This document shows positions 63,181 to 64,000 of a stretch of 64,000 nucleotides of DNA, in pieces (positions within the stretch are counted from its first letter, which is position 1; each line of letters begins with the position of its first letter). The notes below the pieces were generated by a model. The model was not told the origin of the DNA. It made no database searches and worked only from the letters and a program-made list of their open reading frames with translations. This stretch comes from a virus. The stretch spans positions 1 through 64,000 of the IMG/VR virus record IMGVR_UViG_3300046459_000548; one strand, 5' to 3'. The position numbers were made by a program, and so were the translations under genes.

Positions 63181-64000
63181 CCGGGCTGAATGTGGTGGCG
63201 CGGCTGCACGCCTATCCGCCGGACCACAATGCGGGCGCTGAGTGGATGGTCCACGAGATGCTGCGCGCCCTCGTGCAGCGCGGACACCGGGCGACGGTGT
63301 GGCTGTCGCAGTGGGCGGAAACCCGCGAGCCGTATGACGTGGACGGTGTTCACGTGATGCCGGACGGGTCCGGCGGGAATTTCGCTCTGGCGGCGGCCAG
63401 GGCGGATGCGCTGGTCAGTCATCTGGAGAGCGTGCCGTATGCGGCAGCCTTGGCTCGCGGCCACGGCGTCCCCTTGATCGTGGTGTGCCACAACACGTTC
63501 GACCTGACATGGCAGCCGATGAGGGAGGGGTCGACGGCGCTCGCGGTCGCCAACTCGCAGTGGATGCTCACCGAGGCCGAGGCTTTCTTCGAGGGCCGCA
63601 CGTGCGGGCCGGACCGGTGGCTGACGGTACGGCCGCCCGTACACGCTGCCGAGTACCAGACACGCCCCGGCGACTGCATCACGCTGATCAACTGCACGAT
63701 GACCAAGGGGGCGGGGGTTCTGGCCGAGCTCGCGGAACGCATGCCGGACCGCAAGTTCCTGGCGGTGCGCGGCGGATACGGTGAGCAGCAGCCGCCCGAC
63801 CTGCCGAACGTCGCCGTCCTGGACCACGTCCCGGGCCGTGCCATGCGGGATGAGGTGTATGCCCGCACCCGGATCCTGCTGATGCCGTCGGACTACGAAT
63901 CGTGGGGCCGTGTAGGCGTGGAGGCCGTGGCCTCCGGTATCCCCGTCATCGCACACCCCACCGAAGGCCTCACGGAATCCCTCGGCCCAGCGGGCACCTT
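63177..64000 (+). CDS. GT4-family glycosyltransferase, copy 2, partial
   Basis: The gene starts at a GTG at 63177 and is open to the right edge (274 residues visible). NVVARLHAYPPDHNAGAEWM is clearly paralogous to the start of copy 1, and ILLMPSDYESWGRVGVEAVA again has the E-x7-E motif. CITLINCTMTKGAGVLAELA is equivalent to the copy 1 hinge segment. The duplication sits around the connector gene, with all three genes overlapping. Different acceptor specificity of the two enzymes is likely but unproven. Confidence 0.85.
   Translation, partial: MTGLNVVARLHAYPPDHNAGAEWMVHEMLRALVQRGHRATVWLSQWAETREPYDVDGVHVMPDGSGGNFALAAARADALVSHLESVPYAAALARGHGVPLIVVCHNTFDLTWQPMREGSTALAVANSQWMLTEAEAFFEGRTCGPDRWLTVRPPVHAAEYQTRPGDCITLINCTMTKGAGVLAELAERMPDRKFLAVRGGYGEQQPPDLPNVAVLDHVPGRAMRDEVYARTRILLMPSDYESWGRVGVEAVASGIPVIAHPTEGLTESLGPAGT

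Noticed and set aside
1-64000. tRNA or rRNA genes
   Set aside because: No cloverleaf-like sequence or conserved GGTTCGAATCC arm was recognised in the gaps by eye. A tRNA search programme would be needed to exclude one.

Overview
The window is very GC-rich DNA with GTG and TTG starts, ATGA/GTGA gene overlaps and small actinobacterial gene families (DUF6197-like, DUF6221-like, RapZ C-terminal). This points to Streptomyces or a close relative. Almost all of it is one mobile element that mixes a temperate siphophage-type prophage (HK97-fold head, HNH-linked terminase, tyrosine integrase, YqaJ/RecT recombination) with a transfer module like that of actinomycete integrative and conjugative elements (GntR regulator, small membrane proteins, FtsK/TraB-type DNA pump).

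Layout. 1-1.7 kb: a GntR gene cut by the left edge, two small genes, an XRE regulator, then a non-coding stretch with short repeats, a LexA-type box and a hairpin next to the integrase; this is the best candidate for the attachment region. 1.7-4.8 kb: integrase and a repressor on the minus strand, divergent from a small XRE protein and an excisionase-like HTH protein. 4.9-9.6 kb: an antirepressor-like gene and a chain of small coupled early genes ending in an HNH nuclease. 9.6-16 kb: a sliding clamp, a YqaJ exonuclease, a RecT annealase and small genes. 16-25.2 kb: a lone Phd/YefM antitoxin, an HNH protein, a replisome organiser, a DnaC-like loader, a DnaB helicase and accessory genes. 25.2-29.4 kb: a minus-strand island with an ASCH protein, a class I aminoacyl-tRNA-synthetase-like protein, a small partner, a GIY-YIG protein, and a GntR repressor with a UTRA-only paralogue. 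29.5-39.3 kb: the conjugation-like module, ending with the 853-residue FtsK/TraB-like pump and small membrane proteins. 39.3-42.7 kb: small genes, a remnant of a processive glycosyltransferase, another HNH nuclease and many strong hairpins. 42.7-51.5 kb: tail-fibre and tailspike genes with a glycosyltransferase and a sugar-nucleotide epimerase. 51.5-64 kb: HNH genes, an archaeo-eukaryotic-type primase fragment, TerS, an intein-containing TerL, portal, MuF-like protein, scaffold, major capsid protein, and two paralogous GT4 glycosyltransferases around the head-tail connector; the second one runs off the right edge. Tail tube, tape measure and lysis genes would lie to the right.

How it fits together. 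The XRE and antirepressor genes, with a LexA-type box nearby, suggest SOS-linked induction. The clamp, organiser, loader, helicase and YqaJ/RecT pair would replicate and recombine the element. The GntR pair sits divergently next to an HTH gene, with an inverted pair of operator-like sites between them, and probably silences the transfer genes. The structural block includes enzymes likely to modify glycans on the virion or the host. The most notable points are the transfer module inside a phage, the synthetase-like/ASCH operon, and an intein in TerL that has all the marks of class 3 (Pro1, Trp67, block F Cys, Thr+1) and splits the Walker B motif. All functions are read from sequence by eye; no database search was run.
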